Below are positions 45,820-55,035 of a stretch of DNA of 64,000 nt, piece after piece. Below the pieces are notes generated by a model that ran no database searches, had not been told where the DNA came from, and worked only from the letters and a program-made list of their open reading frames with translations. Position 1 is the stretch's first letter, and the number at the start of each line of letters is the position of its first letter. Location: the NCBI GenBank assembly GCA_029194535.1, contig JARFXR010000001.1, positions 1,806,721 to 1,870,720 of the forward strand, read 5' to 3'. The position numbers and the translations under genes are program-made. This DNA is from Nitrospira sp. (GTDB taxonomy: Bacteria > Nitrospirota > Nitrospiria > Nitrospirales > Nitrospiraceae).

Positions 45820-46854
45820 ATGTTGAGGCTCGGTCGGAACGTGCGGAGCAATCGCACCCCGTCGTTTCGAGGCTATGTCCTTGGATGCCTGAGCATCCTC
45901 ATTGTGGTGTCCGTCTCGGACGATGGTCTGAGCGAAGCCTATGGGAGTTCCGTTGTGAAGCGTCGACAGCAGGGCATTCTCACCGGAATGCCATTCATGG
46001 CCAATATCATGCCACGGACATTCGTGGACGATGCCGGAAGAAAACTCTACATTGCGAAGCCGCCTACACGGGTTGTGTCGCTCGCCCCGAGCATCACGGA
46101 AATGCTGTTCGCCCTGGGGCTTGATGAGCAGATTGTCGGCGTCACGGAGCTTTGCAACTATCCATCGGCCGCCTTGTCCAAACCAAAGATCGGATATGCT
46201 CGTCCCAATATTGAAACGCTGGTCGCGCTTCGACCCGATATGATTGTGGCGCCGCAGGAGTTTCTCCGTGCCGACATACTGGCCAAGCTGGAAGAGCTGA
46301 GAATTCCCGTCTTCCTCGTTGAGGCGAAGACGATCGGCGATATCCTGATGCAGATCCAGAGCCTGGGAAAAATATTCAACAAGGTGAAGATGTCCGATGC
46401 GATCACGGGGACCATGCGGGATCGTATGGCCCGAGTGACGAAACGGGTCGCAACCTCGAAAGAAAAGCGCGTGCTCTATGTACTCAATAGTCATCCGCTG
46501 ATCACCGTGGGACCGGGAAGTTACATCCATCACATGATCGGGCTAGCAGGTGGGATCAATGTGGCACGAAGCAGCGAGTCTCCCTATCCAAGTCTCAGTC
46601 TGGAAACGGTGTTGCAGGAAGACCCGGAGGTCCTCATTTTTCCCGTCGGATCCGTCGAGAGTATTCCGAAGAGTGAGCAGGACGAATGGAACCGTTGGAA
46701 AAGCCTGTCGGCCGTTCGGAACCGACAGCTCCTCGAAGTGTCATCAGATGCCCTCAATCGTCCCGGGCCTCGTGTGGTGGAAGGACTGGATCTCCTCGCT
46801 CGAGCCATTCACCCCGAGGCGTACCTCTCAGACGAAGCCCATCCCTCGCCATGA
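45820..46854 (+). CDS. btuF: Cobalamin ABC transporter substrate-binding protein (BtuF-like)
   Basis: A periplasmic binding protein of the helical-backbone (BtuF/FhuD) type, about 344 aa from the chosen start. A hydrophobic export segment lies near the N-terminus (YVLGCLSILIVVSV). The domain opens with RVVSLAPSITEMLFALGL and continues LDEQIVGVTELCNYP, both typical of BtuF. Start uncertain: a TTG at 45751 is in frame. Stop overlaps btuC as ATGA. Vitamin B12 specificity is supported by the upstream riboswitch. Confidence 0.88.
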   Translation: MLRLGRNVRSNRTPSFRGYVLGCLSILIVVSVSDDGLSEAYGSSVVKRRQQGILTGMPFMANIMPRTFVDDAGRKLYIAKPPTRVVSLAPSITEMLFALGLDEQIVGVTELCNYPSAALSKPKIGYARPNIETLVALRPDMIVAPQEFLRADILAKLEELRIPVFLVEAKTIGDILMQIQSLGKIFNKVKMSDAITGTMRDRMARVTKRVATSKEKRVLYVLNSHPLITVGPGSYIHHMIGLAGGINVARSSESPYPSLSLETVLQEDPEVLIFPVGSVESIPKSEQDEWNRWKSLSAVRNRQLLEVSSDALNRPGPRVVEGLDLLARAIHPEAYLSDEAHPSP

Positions 46855-48005
46855 TATTGCCATCAGATCCTTCTGTACCTTCCTCATCGGCCGGCATTCC
46901 TACCTCATTGCCAGAACCGAAAATGCTGCCATTTGACCTCGCCGATGACGAGGTGTTTCGAAAGTCCACGGTGGGCACGGGACGCTGGATCACGATCATC
47001 GCCGTTCTCTCGGCTTCGGCCGTCCTCTCCGCGATCGTGTGCCTCCAGTTCGGAGCACGATTCGTCGGAGTACACGACATGTTGCGTCTCCTCTTTCTGG
47101 CGCCTGGAGAAAGCGGCGATGCTGCCGGCGATCTCGACACTGTGACAACGATCCTGCTGTATGTCCGTTTGCCGAGAGTCGTGTTGGGATTCCTCGTTGG
47201 TGGCTGTCTGGCGACTGTTGGGGTTGCTGTGCAGGCGCTGCTGCGCAATCCATTGGCCGATCCCTACGTGCTCGGTGTGTCGAGTGGGGCGGCCCTCGGT
47301 GTATCCGTCGCTGTCCTGTTCGGAGTGGGCTCGACCATATTACCGGTCGTCGTCTTACCGCTCTGCGGGTTCGCCGGTAGCCTCGTGGCGTTGCTGGTGA
47401 TTTATCAGATCGCGGCAAGCGATGGCCGATTGCCGATCTACAGCGTCTTACTGGCCGGCGTCATACTCAACGCCGTCCTATCGGCCCTCATCATGTTTAT
47501 TACCTCAATTATGGACCCCAACCGCTCCTTCGGCATGATGATCTGGCTCATGGGGTCGCTTACGGCTCCCGCCATTCCTACATTGCTGGTGTTTTCCCTT
47601 TACGTACTTGTCTGTCTCGGTTTCCTACTCAAACAGGCCAGGGTGCTGAACATCGTGGCATTCGGTGATGAACAGGCACGGTCGCTGGGGATTGATACGG
47701 AACGGACCAAGCGACACATTTTTCTGGTTTCGGCACTGATGACCGGAGCGGTCGTTTCCGTCAGCGGAATGGTGGGCTTCATCGGCATGGTCGTCCCCCA
47801 TGTGGTGCGTCTCATCGTCGGAGCCGACCACCGCCTCGTGATGCCGGCCGCGGCGTTGGTCGGCGGGACGTTCTTGATGGTCGCTGATACCTTCGCCCGC
47901 ACCGTTCTTTTGCCATCCGAGCTACCGGTGGGAATCATGACGGCGCTGGTGGGCGGACCGTTCTTTGTCTCTCTCCTCATCCGGCGAAAGGATCGAATGT
48001 TGTGA
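46851..48005 (+). CDS. btuC: Cobalamin ABC transporter permease (BtuC-like)
   Basis: FecCD/BtuC-family permease, 384 aa, with about ten membrane segments after a 45-residue soluble N-terminus. RLPRVVLGFLVGGCLATVGVAVQALLRNPLADPYVLGVSSGAALG is the family core, and GMVGFIGMVVPHVVRLIVGADHR is the coupling region with the ATPase. Start taken at the ATGA overlap with btuF. Confidence 0.92.
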   Translation: MILPSDPSVPSSSAGIPTSLPEPKMLPFDLADDEVFRKSTVGTGRWITIIAVLSASAVLSAIVCLQFGARFVGVHDMLRLLFLAPGESGDAAGDLDTVTTILLYVRLPRVVLGFLVGGCLATVGVAVQALLRNPLADPYVLGVSSGAALGVSVAVLFGVGSTILPVVVLPLCGFAGSLVALLVIYQIAASDGRLPIYSVLLAGVILNAVLSALIMFITSIMDPNRSFGMMIWLMGSLTAPAIPTLLVFSLYVLVCLGFLLKQARVLNIVAFGDEQARSLGIDTERTKRHIFLVSALMTGAVVSVSGMVGFIGMVVPHVVRLIVGADHRLVMPAAALVGGTFLMVADTFARTVLLPSELPVGIMTALVGGPFFVSLLIRRKDRML

Positions 48006-48892
48006 CGGTTCCTGTCGAACGAGATTTCAGCGGTGATCGAGCGGAGTCTGTCAAGGACGAGCCACTCCATGTCTATCATCTTCGCAATGTGCGATTTCAC
48101 TACGGACGTCGCGATTCGGACGCTCCTCGCTGGACCTTGCAAGACGTCAGCTTTCTTGTGGAGCCTGGAGAGATGCTTGCCATTGTCGGCCCGAATGGAT
48201 CAGGCAAGACATCGTTGCTGAAGCTGCTGGCGAAGATCGTTCCGCAGCAACAAGGAACCATCACGCTCTTCGGGAACCTCCTCTCTAAACTGAGGCAGGA
48301 CGATGTCGCTCGAGACGTCGCATTTGTTCCGCAGGATACGTCTCAGAGCTTCCCTTTCACCGTGGCCGAAACGGTCCTCATGGGACGATTCCCTCATCGG
48401 CACCGAAGGCCGTGGCATCTGGGATTTGGGTGGGATAGCCAGGACGATCGCACCATTGCGCGGCAGGCGATGGTGACCATGGATGTTTGGAAGCTGGCCA
48501 CACGTCCGGTGACGGAATTGTCTGGCGGGGAACGACAGCGTGCGGTGATCGCTCGATCGCTCGCCCAAGATCCGCGAGTGCTCTTGCTCGATGAACCCAC
48601 TGCCTTTCTTGACCTTCAACACCAGATCGAGATTTGTGCCCTGTTGCTCCGGCTCAAGCGGGCGCGTGGCCTGACTCTCGTCTTGGTGTCTCATGACTTA
48701 AATTTGGCCAGTCAGTATTGCGACCGGGTGCTGCTCTTGGATCAGGGGCGAGTCGTTCGGCTCGGCTCCCCGACTGAGGTCATTCAGCGGGACGTGTTGG
48801 AAAGCGTGTATCGGTGCCGAGTCCTTGTGGATCCCCATCCGCTTTCAGGACTGCCCCGTGTGACGCTGCCAAGTCGCAATATGGTGATGTAG
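48002..48892 (+). CDS. btuD: Cobalamin ABC transporter ATP-binding protein (BtuD-like)
   Basis: ABC ATPase, 296 aa. Walker A GPNGSGKTS, signature LSGGERQRAVIARSLA, Walker B VLLLDEPTAFLD and the switch histidine in LVLVSHDLN are all present. A GTG start overlaps the btuC stop. Belongs to the Fe-chelate/B12 importer class, and the riboswitch favours B12. Confidence 0.93.
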   Translation: MTVPVERDFSGDRAESVKDEPLHVYHLRNVRFHYGRRDSDAPRWTLQDVSFLVEPGEMLAIVGPNGSGKTSLLKLLAKIVPQQQGTITLFGNLLSKLRQDDVARDVAFVPQDTSQSFPFTVAETVLMGRFPHRHRRPWHLGFGWDSQDDRTIARQAMVTMDVWKLATRPVTELSGGERQRAVIARSLAQDPRVLLLDEPTAFLDLQHQIEICALLLRLKRARGLTLVLVSHDLNLASQYCDRVLLLDQGRVVRLGSPTEVIQRDVLESVYRCRVLVDPHPLSGLPRVTLPSRNMVM

Positions 48893-48896
48893 GCGG

Positions 48897-49673
48897 ATGC
48901 GGATGAGGTTCGGAAAGATTGCCTTGCTCCATCTCCGCGTAGCACCGGGAGATGTTCAACGCGATCGGTCCGTGATTGTCGAGGCCGTGAAACATGCAGC
49001 CCGGGCCGGTGCGCAGTGGATTGTGACGCCTGAGCTTGCCGTCTGCGGACTGCAGTTTCCACAGGCCATCGGGACCGACTGGATTCAGCCACAACCGGAC
49101 CAATGGACGGCGCGTTTCTGTCACCTCGTGAGAGAGCTGAAGCGGACGGTGTTTTTGTCCTGTCCGGAACGAGAGGGACGGAAGCTGTACAACTCCGTGT
49201 TCGTCATTGACCCGGCAGGTCAGATTATTGGCAAACATCGAAAGATCAACGTCAAGAGCGATTCTCTGTCCTGGTCTACTCCCGGCGAGAGCATTGCTCC
49301 CATAGAGTGCGACGGTGTCAAGGTTGGTGTCCTGATCTGCAGCGACGTGTATACGCGAAATCTCACGGATGCTCTCAAGATCGGAGGAGCACAATTGCTC
49401 ATTTCGCCGGCATCCTGGGGACCAGGAATCCATGGTCCGAGCGGTGAGTGGGAGGAACGGACAAAGGAAACCGATCTTCCGTTATTCGTCTGTAATCGAA
49501 CGGGAGGCGAGAAGACGCTCGACTTTGGAAGGGCTCCAAGTCTCGTGGTCAAGAATGGGAAGAGGGTTCTTTCACATGCGTCAGCGCGTTCCGCCGTCTT
49601 AACCTTTGACTGGGACTTCAATGCTATGGCCCCTCTCTCGACTGAATATCATGTCGAGTATTTCAGGGAATGA
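48897..49673 (+). CDS. Nitrilase-family carbon-nitrogen hydrolase
   Basis: A 258-aa member of the nitrilase superfamily with the full catalytic triad: E46 in TPELAVCG, K116 in GKHRKINV and C148 in VLICSDVY. It should hydrolyse an amide or carbamoyl bond. It lies four bases after btuD and ends before the second riboswitch, so it is probably under riboswitch 1. No such enzyme is established in cobalamin metabolism; action on a corrinoid amide or base precursor is possible but unproven. Confidence 0.85.
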   Translation: MRMRFGKIALLHLRVAPGDVQRDRSVIVEAVKHAARAGAQWIVTPELAVCGLQFPQAIGTDWIQPQPDQWTARFCHLVRELKRTVFLSCPEREGRKLYNSVFVIDPAGQIIGKHRKINVKSDSLSWSTPGESIAPIECDGVKVGVLICSDVYTRNLTDALKIGGAQLLISPASWGPGIHGPSGEWEERTKETDLPLFVCNRTGGEKTLDFGRAPSLVVKNGKRVLSHASARSAVLTFDWDFNAMAPLSTEYHVEYFRE

Positions 49674-49807
49674 TCCGTTGGTCTTGTTCCAAAGATTTGC
49701 TCGATAGCTAGCGGACCACGTGAACTAGGCGGAAAGAGGATGCACCCGCTCTTTCCGAGTGAGCAATAGGGTGAATCACATTCGTGCGGAGGGATTCACA
49801 AGGGGAT

Positions 49808-49960
49808 AACCGTCAGCGCCGGGGAAGATGGTGTAAACCCATCACGGTGCCGCCACTGTAAGCGGGGAGCGACTTTGCGAATACGCCACTGTGGATGACA
49901 TTCCATGGGAAGGTGCAGAGAAGCGATGAGCCGCGAGTCAGGAGACCCAACTGACGGAAG
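49808..49960 (+). promoter_or_regulatory. Cobalamin riboswitch 2
   Basis: The aptamer is recognised from GGGGAAGATGGTGTAAACCC, CGGTGCCGCCACTGTAAGCG, the GCCACTGT block, CATGGGAAGGTGC and the B12 box region GAGTCAGGAGACCC (49936-49949). CCGTCAG near 49810 pairs with CTGACGG near 49951 to close the fold. It precedes btuB and the cobalamin assembly genes. Confidence 0.92.
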
Positions 49961-49965
49961 CCATA

Positions 49966-49990
49966 ACACCCTTCGAGTCAAAGGGAGGTT
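49966..49990 (+). promoter_or_regulatory. Ribosome-site sequestering hairpin of riboswitch 2
   Basis: ACCCTT and AAGGG(A) around a short loop cover the ribosome binding site AAAGGGAGG that precedes btuB. There is no following T-run. This suggests control of translation rather than termination, unlike riboswitch 1. Confidence 0.5.
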
Positions 49991-49993
49991 GTC

Positions 49994-52063
49994 ATGTCGT
50001 CGCGTTTCGGTTCATTCGTACTTCGAGCGCTGGTATTCACGCTCGGGATGTGTATTCCCCTTCACGCGGTATTCGCAGAGGAGATTGCGACAACGGATCC
50101 GCCAACAGCCCACGCTGCTGCCACTGAAGAGGGCACGCTGACTGATAGGCCGACGGTCCTTGAAGCTCCCGAGGTGGTGATCAGCGCCACAAAGACGGAA
50201 GTTCCCATCAAGCAAGTGACCAGCGCGGTCGAAATCATGACTGGCGAACAGATGGAGCAACGGAGAGTGAGAACCGTTGCGGAGGCGCTACGGTGGGCTC
50301 AAGGTCTAGCCGTCTTCCAAAGTGGAGGCCCGGGCACCAACGTCGGTGTGCGGATGCGCGGGGGAACACCCGAGCAGACCTTGGTGCTGATCGATGGCGC
50401 CATCGTCAACAGTGCGACGCTTGGATCGTACGATTTCGCCAATTTGACGAGCGACAACATCGAACGGATTGAAATTTTGCGTGGCAGCCAGGGCATGATG
50501 TGGGGATCCGACGCCATGGGCGGGGTGATCAACATTACCACGAAGCGAGGTCGAGAAACTCCGAACATCGGAGCCTTTGTCGAGTATGGGTCCTTTACGA
50601 CGATTCGTGAGGGTGCGAACATCTCAGGGAAGAAAGGGGCATTCGATGTTGCCGCAACACTCACTCGCTGGGATGCGGCAAGCTTCTCCGCGATCAACTA
50701 TCGGCGAGGGGCGAGCGAGCGGGATGGATTCCATAATTGGCAAGGGTCCGTCCGGCTGGGCGTTGATCTTCCGAAGGACGGGCGATTGGACTTTAACTTT
50801 CGGTGGATGAATAGCATCGTCAATTTCGATGGGGTTGCGTTCAATCCAATCACGTTCGGCTCTGATCCGGCCGATGTGCTCGGAGCAACATCAAAAAGCC
50901 AGCAGTTTGTTTATTCGGGCAGCTATCTGCAGCCCATCACGAATTGGTGGTCGCAAAAGCTGACTTTGGCGCGTGCCACGGAGAGTCTGATCTCACAGTC
51001 AGGGACGGTCGAGCGTAATCTCGTGACCGGGGCTGTGGGCGTACCCTTCGCGTTTAACTCAGAAATCAACACGACGAGCAACCGCATCGAATGGCAGCAC
51101 GATTTTCAGATTGCCAAGCCCTTGGCGCTGACGGCGGGATATCAATTCCGCGAACAGATCGGAGAGAATTTCGATACCCTGGCCGGCACGACGACCATAC
51201 CGAGTAAGAACATCAGCAGCAATGCGGGATTCGCCGAAGCCAAGTTAAACCTCTGGGATCGGTTGTTTGGAACGGCGGGCATCCGGCAGGATGAATATAA
51301 CGTGTTCGGCAGTGCGACGACCTATCGCTTCACCGGAGGGTATCTGCATAAGGAAACCGGTACTAAGCTACGGGGCAGCTATGGGACTGGATTTCGGGCG
51401 CCGACGGTCAATCAGTTGTTCTTTCCCGATTTCGGCAACCCTAACTTACAGCCTGAACAGAGCAAGGGCATGGACGTGGCGTTAGACCAATCACTGTTCA
51501 ACGATCGAGTAGTCCTCAGTGTGGGCTATTTCTGGAACCGGTATCAGAATCTTATCCTGTCGGTCTTCGATCCGGCCGGGTGCAATTTCACCACGTTTGG
51601 ATTTTGCGCCCAAAACATCGGTGCAGCCAGAGCCGAGGGTATCGAGGCGAGCGCAAAGCTCCAAATCATGCGTGATCGACCGGGAATCAAGAGTTTGGAT
51701 CTACAGTTTCAATATACGTACACCAGCACGGAAAACTTGACGAACAATGCTGATACGCGCTTACCGCAGTGGCCCTTGAATCAATGGTCAACGATTCTGA
51801 GCTATCAACCGATCGAATCGCTGCGAGCCAATTTGGAAGGCCGCTATGCGGGGCAGCGGTTCAGCGACGTGAGTAATCAGCTGTCGGTCCCGTCGTTCTA
51901 CGTTTTCAACGCCTCTGCGACCTACAATGTCAGTAGAACCATTCAAGTTTATGGGCGGGCCGATAATATTTTTAATCAGAAGTATGAAGAAGTGTTGTAC
52001 TTCGGCACTCCCATTCGATCGGTGTTCGGTGGGGTTCGAGTGAATTTTGACGTGCCGTTGTAG
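49994..52063 (+). CDS. btuB: TonB-dependent cobalamin receptor (BtuB-like)
   Basis: Outer-membrane receptor, 689 aa: signal peptide (about 1-30), a TonB-box-like EVVISATKTEVP near residue 55, plug domain (MRGGTPEQTLVLIDGAIVN, then RIEILRGSQGMMWGSDAMGGVINI) and 22-strand barrel region ending GGVRVNFDVPL. The terminal residue is Leu rather than the usual aromatic. Specificity is inferred from the riboswitch and the cob genes that follow. Confidence 0.9.
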   Translation: MSSRFGSFVLRALVFTLGMCIPLHAVFAEEIATTDPPTAHAAATEEGTLTDRPTVLEAPEVVISATKTEVPIKQVTSAVEIMTGEQMEQRRVRTVAEALRWAQGLAVFQSGGPGTNVGVRMRGGTPEQTLVLIDGAIVNSATLGSYDFANLTSDNIERIEILRGSQGMMWGSDAMGGVINITTKRGRETPNIGAFVEYGSFTTIREGANISGKKGAFDVAATLTRWDAASFSAINYRRGASERDGFHNWQGSVRLGVDLPKDGRLDFNFRWMNSIVNFDGVAFNPITFGSDPADVLGATSKSQQFVYSGSYLQPITNWWSQKLTLARATESLISQSGTVERNLVTGAVGVPFAFNSEINTTSNRIEWQHDFQIAKPLALTAGYQFREQIGENFDTLAGTTTIPSKNISSNAGFAEAKLNLWDRLFGTAGIRQDEYNVFGSATTYRFTGGYLHKETGTKLRGSYGTGFRAPTVNQLFFPDFGNPNLQPEQSKGMDVALDQSLFNDRVVLSVGYFWNRYQNLILSVFDPAGCNFTTFGFCAQNIGAARAEGIEASAKLQIMRDRPGIKSLDLQFQYTYTSTENLTNNADTRLPQWPLNQWSTILSYQPIESLRANLEGRYAGQRFSDVSNQLSVPSFYVFNASATYNVSRTIQVYGRADNIFNQKYEEVLYFGTPIRSVFGGVRVNFDVPL

Positions 52064-52161
52064 CTGCGGAAGGCATGTGGCCGGACTTGGCGAGCGCGTA
52101 GGGTGCCGCCAGGACCCTGGTCACGCATGAGCGGCTGCGCGAGGTTGTTCAGCTGGACGAC

Positions 52162-52368
52162 ATGCTGGGTCCGATCAGCAAGACGTGTGAGGCCTGCAGT
52201 CAGACATTCGAATGCGGACAATACCGTTGTTGGTGCGGGCATCTCGGCGTGACGGAACAGCAGATGGATTGGATCGAGCGGAAATTCAAGGATTGTCTCT
52301 GTCCAGTGTGTCTTCGGAAGGTGATCAGCGGAGTGCTGGGGCCCGGTCGTACTCCCGGCCCTCAATGA
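52162..52368 (+). CDS. Cysteine-rich CWC-family small protein
   Basis: A 68-aa protein with eight cysteines (C9, C12, C18, C23, C25, C45, C47, C50), matching the bacterial cysteine-rich CWC family: CEACSQTFEC, then RCWCGHL and DCLCPVCL. Probably binds zinc. It sits between btuB and the adenosyltransferase and nearly abuts the latter. Function unknown; family known only by its motif. Confidence 0.75.
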   Translation: MLGPISKTCEACSQTFECGQYRCWCGHLGVTEQQMDWIERKFKDCLCPVCLRKVISGVLGPGRTPGPQ

Positions 52369-52376
52369 GGCATGGC

Positions 52377-52970
52377 ATGCGCATTACGAAAGTCTATACC
52401 AGGACGGGAGATGCGGGGCAAACCAGGCTGGCCGGCGGGCAACAGGTTTGGAAAGACAGCCTCAGGGTAGAGGTCTACGGCACTGTGGATGAGCTGAACG
52501 CATCGGTCGGTCTTGTTCGAGCGATGAACGAGGAATCGGCTCTGGCGACGGATTCGGCAACACGGCTTGAAGAAGACCTTCGCTGGATCCAGAACAAGCT
52601 CTTCGATCTTGGCAGCATTCTGGCCACAGCGCCCGGTCAGTCCTTCAAGAACATGCCGACAATCACTGCGCAGGATGTCGTGAAACTAGAGCGAATGATC
52701 GACCGGTGCCAAAAGGATCTCGCTCCGCTCAAGGAATTTATCCTGCCGGGAGGAGGAAAAGTCTCAGCCACGCTGCATCAGGCCAGAACGATCTGTCGAC
52801 GTGCCGAGCGGGTGTGCATTCGGCTGGCCAAGGAAGAAACGGTGGATCCGCAGATGAACAAATTCTTAAATCGCCTGAGCGATGCCTTGTTCGTGCTGGC
52901 TCGATGGGCGGCCAAGCAACGCGGAGAACCGGAGTTTCTCTGGGAGCGAGACCCGAAGGAATCCGGCTAG
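52377..52970 (+). CDS. PduO-type ATP:cob(I)alamin adenosyltransferase
   Basis: Adenosylates cob(I)alamin or cobinamide to the coenzyme form; about 197 aa. TKVYTRTGDAGQTRLAGG at the N-terminus binds ATP, and the C-terminal block FILPGGGKVSATLHQARTICRRAER is diagnostic of PduO/MMAB. The start at 52377 has GAGG at good spacing; an ATG four codons earlier is possible. Needed before CobU/CobS act. Confidence 0.93.
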   Translation: MRITKVYTRTGDAGQTRLAGGQQVWKDSLRVEVYGTVDELNASVGLVRAMNEESALATDSATRLEEDLRWIQNKLFDLGSILATAPGQSFKNMPTITAQDVVKLERMIDRCQKDLAPLKEFILPGGGKVSATLHQARTICRRAERVCIRLAKEETVDPQMNKFLNRLSDALFVLARWAAKQRGEPEFLWERDPKESG

Positions 52971-52982
52971 GGACAGCCAGAC

Positions 52983-54479
52983 ATGGCGGCGCGTAGACTC
53001 ATGGTGCAAGGTACTGCGTCTCACGTGGGAAAGTCCGTGCTCACGGCGGGTCTCTGCCGCTTGTATCACCGCCGGGGTCTTCGGGTGGCGCCATTCAAGG
53101 CGCAGAACATGTCGAACAATTCCTTCGTCACGCCGGACGGAAAGGAAATCGGCCGTGCTCAGGCGGTTCAGGCGGCGGCCTGCCGTGTGGCTCCGCGCGC
53201 GGACTTCAATCCTGTCCTGATCAAGCCAGGCGGCGAGACATCCGCGCAGCTTGTCGTGGATGGGGAGGTTGCGGGAACCTTGTGCGCCAGGGATTTCGGC
53301 CTGATACGCCGCAGGCATTGGGGGACCATTCAACGGGCATTCTCCCGTCTGGAGGAGGATTTCGATTTGCTTGTGCTCGAAGGAGCAGGCAGTCCGGCGG
53401 AAGTGAATCTGAGAGAGTGCGATGTCGTCAACATGGCGATGGCCCGGCATGCCGATGCGCGAGTTTTGCTGGTCGGTGATATCGATCGGGGTGGGGTGTT
53501 TGCCTCACTGGTGGGGACCTGGACCCTGCTTGACGAAGCGGATCGTCGGCTACTAAAGGCCTTTGCGATCAACAAGTTTCGAGGAGATTCCAGCCTTCTT
53601 ACGGAAGGGATTGACCGGGTAATTCGTGACACGGGAATGCAATGCGCCGGCGTACTGCCCCATTGGGGAGATTTGGAGCTGCCTGAAGAGGATTCCTGGG
53701 GTTGGAAATGGCGTCGGCCTCGACAGCGCGACCGTCCTGATCGGATCGTCATCGGTATTGTCGATCTGCCTGCTATTTCTAATGCTACGGACTTTGAGCC
53801 GTTGACAGATGAGGCGGATGTGGAAGTGGTTCCGCTGGATCAGACAACCGATCGCCGTTTGGATGCGTTGTTGTTCCCAGGTTCCAAGCAGACAGTCCAA
53901 GCGCTCGGGTTTGTCCGGGCGAATGGATTCGATCGCCTGGCGCATCGAGTCTTGGACGAGGGGGGAACCGTCGGCGGGATTTGTGCCGGCTACCAATTGC
54001 TGGGCCGCGTCATCAGCGACCCGGATCGTGTGGAATCGGATGACGTGAGGGTGGCCGGCCTCGGCCTCTTGCCTGTCGAGACAGTCTTCGCGGCCACGAA
54101 AGTTGTACAGGCCGTATCTGGTCGTCATGTAGAGAGCGGGCTTCCGCTGTCCGGGTACCAAGTAAGAATGGGGCGAACATCCGGCGACGATACACTTACA
54201 GCATTTCTTGAAATGTATGATGATAACGATTTGACAATACGGATCGACGGCATTTCAACTGTTGGGGGTCGTGTATTTGGAACCTATCTCCATGGATTGT
54301 TCGACTCGACACCGTTTCGACGTTGGTGGGTGAACGAGTTGCGGGTAGCAAGAGGATGGGCACCCGTTTCAGAAACTCGAAGCCTCTCGCTCGATACCAG
54401 ACTGGATCTGTGGGCCGACTTCATCGAGGAACATCTGTCGATGGCCGTGATCGACAGCCTGGTCGATGGGCATGTCTAG
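52983..54479 (+). CDS. cobQ: Cobyric acid synthase
   Basis: Glutamine-dependent amidation of adenosylcobyrinic acid a,c-diamide at four carboxylates; 498 aa. N-terminal P-loop-like ATPase part: MVQGTASHVGKSVLTAGLCR and FKAQNMSNNS. The C-terminal glutaminase domain has GICAGYQLLGR (nucleophilic Cys) and FGTYLHGLFD. It normally belongs to de novo synthesis, whereas the neighbours here are salvage genes; see findings. Confidence 0.94.
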   Translation: MAARRLMVQGTASHVGKSVLTAGLCRLYHRRGLRVAPFKAQNMSNNSFVTPDGKEIGRAQAVQAAACRVAPRADFNPVLIKPGGETSAQLVVDGEVAGTLCARDFGLIRRRHWGTIQRAFSRLEEDFDLLVLEGAGSPAEVNLRECDVVNMAMARHADARVLLVGDIDRGGVFASLVGTWTLLDEADRRLLKAFAINKFRGDSSLLTEGIDRVIRDTGMQCAGVLPHWGDLELPEEDSWGWKWRRPRQRDRPDRIVIGIVDLPAISNATDFEPLTDEADVEVVPLDQTTDRRLDALLFPGSKQTVQALGFVRANGFDRLAHRVLDEGGTVGGICAGYQLLGRVISDPDRVESDDVRVAGLGLLPVETVFAATKVVQAVSGRHVESGLPLSGYQVRMGRTSGDDTLTAFLEMYDDNDLTIRIDGISTVGGRVFGTYLHGLFDSTPFRRWWVNELRVARGWAPVSETRSLSLDTRLDLWADFIEEHLSMAVIDSLVDGHV

Positions 54480-55026
54480 GAGGCAGGTCAAACGGCGGTC
54501 TTCTCGAGTATTGTTTATCCTGGGTGGAGCCTCCTCCGGAAAGAGTGATGCAGCCCTCCGGCTCGCGGTGAAGGGAATCAGCCCAACTGCCTCGCGGGCC
54601 TTCGTCGCGACTGGTCAAGCCCTGGACGAAGAAATGACCGAGCGGATTGCCCGCCACCGGTCCTCCAGGCCGGCGACGTGGATTACGGCCGAAGTGCCCT
54701 TGGACTTGACCGGATGGGTCAAGCAACACGGCAGGGAGCACCGGGTTATTGTCGTGGATTGTGTGACCATGTGGCTCTCGAATCAATGCGGACGAGGAAG
54801 ACGAGACGCCCGGATTGTTCAGGATGTGCAGAATCTTCTTGATGCAGCCCGGCAGACGGGGGCGCGGATCGTGTTGGTGGCGAATGAGTTGGGCATGGGG
54901 ATTGTCCCCGGTGACGCGGTCAGTCGCCGTTTCAGGGAATTGGCTGGCGCAATCAATCAGTTGATTGCGAACGAGGCTGATGAGACGTATCTGGTGGTGA
55001 GCGGACTCAGTGTTCGGTTGAAATAG
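54466..55026 (+). CDS. cobU: Adenosylcobinamide kinase / guanylyltransferase
   Basis: Phosphorylates adenosylcobinamide and transfers GMP to make AdoCbi-GDP; 186 aa. The P-loop is ILGGASSGKSDAALRLA near residues 16-32, and VDCVTMWLSNQ and VANELGMGIVPGDAVSRRFRE match the family's nucleotide-binding regions. It begins within the last codons of cobQ. Confidence 0.92.
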   Translation: MGMSRRQVKRRSSRVLFILGGASSGKSDAALRLAVKGISPTASRAFVATGQALDEEMTERIARHRSSRPATWITAEVPLDLTGWVKQHGREHRVIVVDCVTMWLSNQCGRGRRDARIVQDVQNLLDAARQTGARIVLVANELGMGIVPGDAVSRRFRELAGAINQLIANEADETYLVVSGLSVRLK

Positions 55027-55035
55027 AGGGATACC

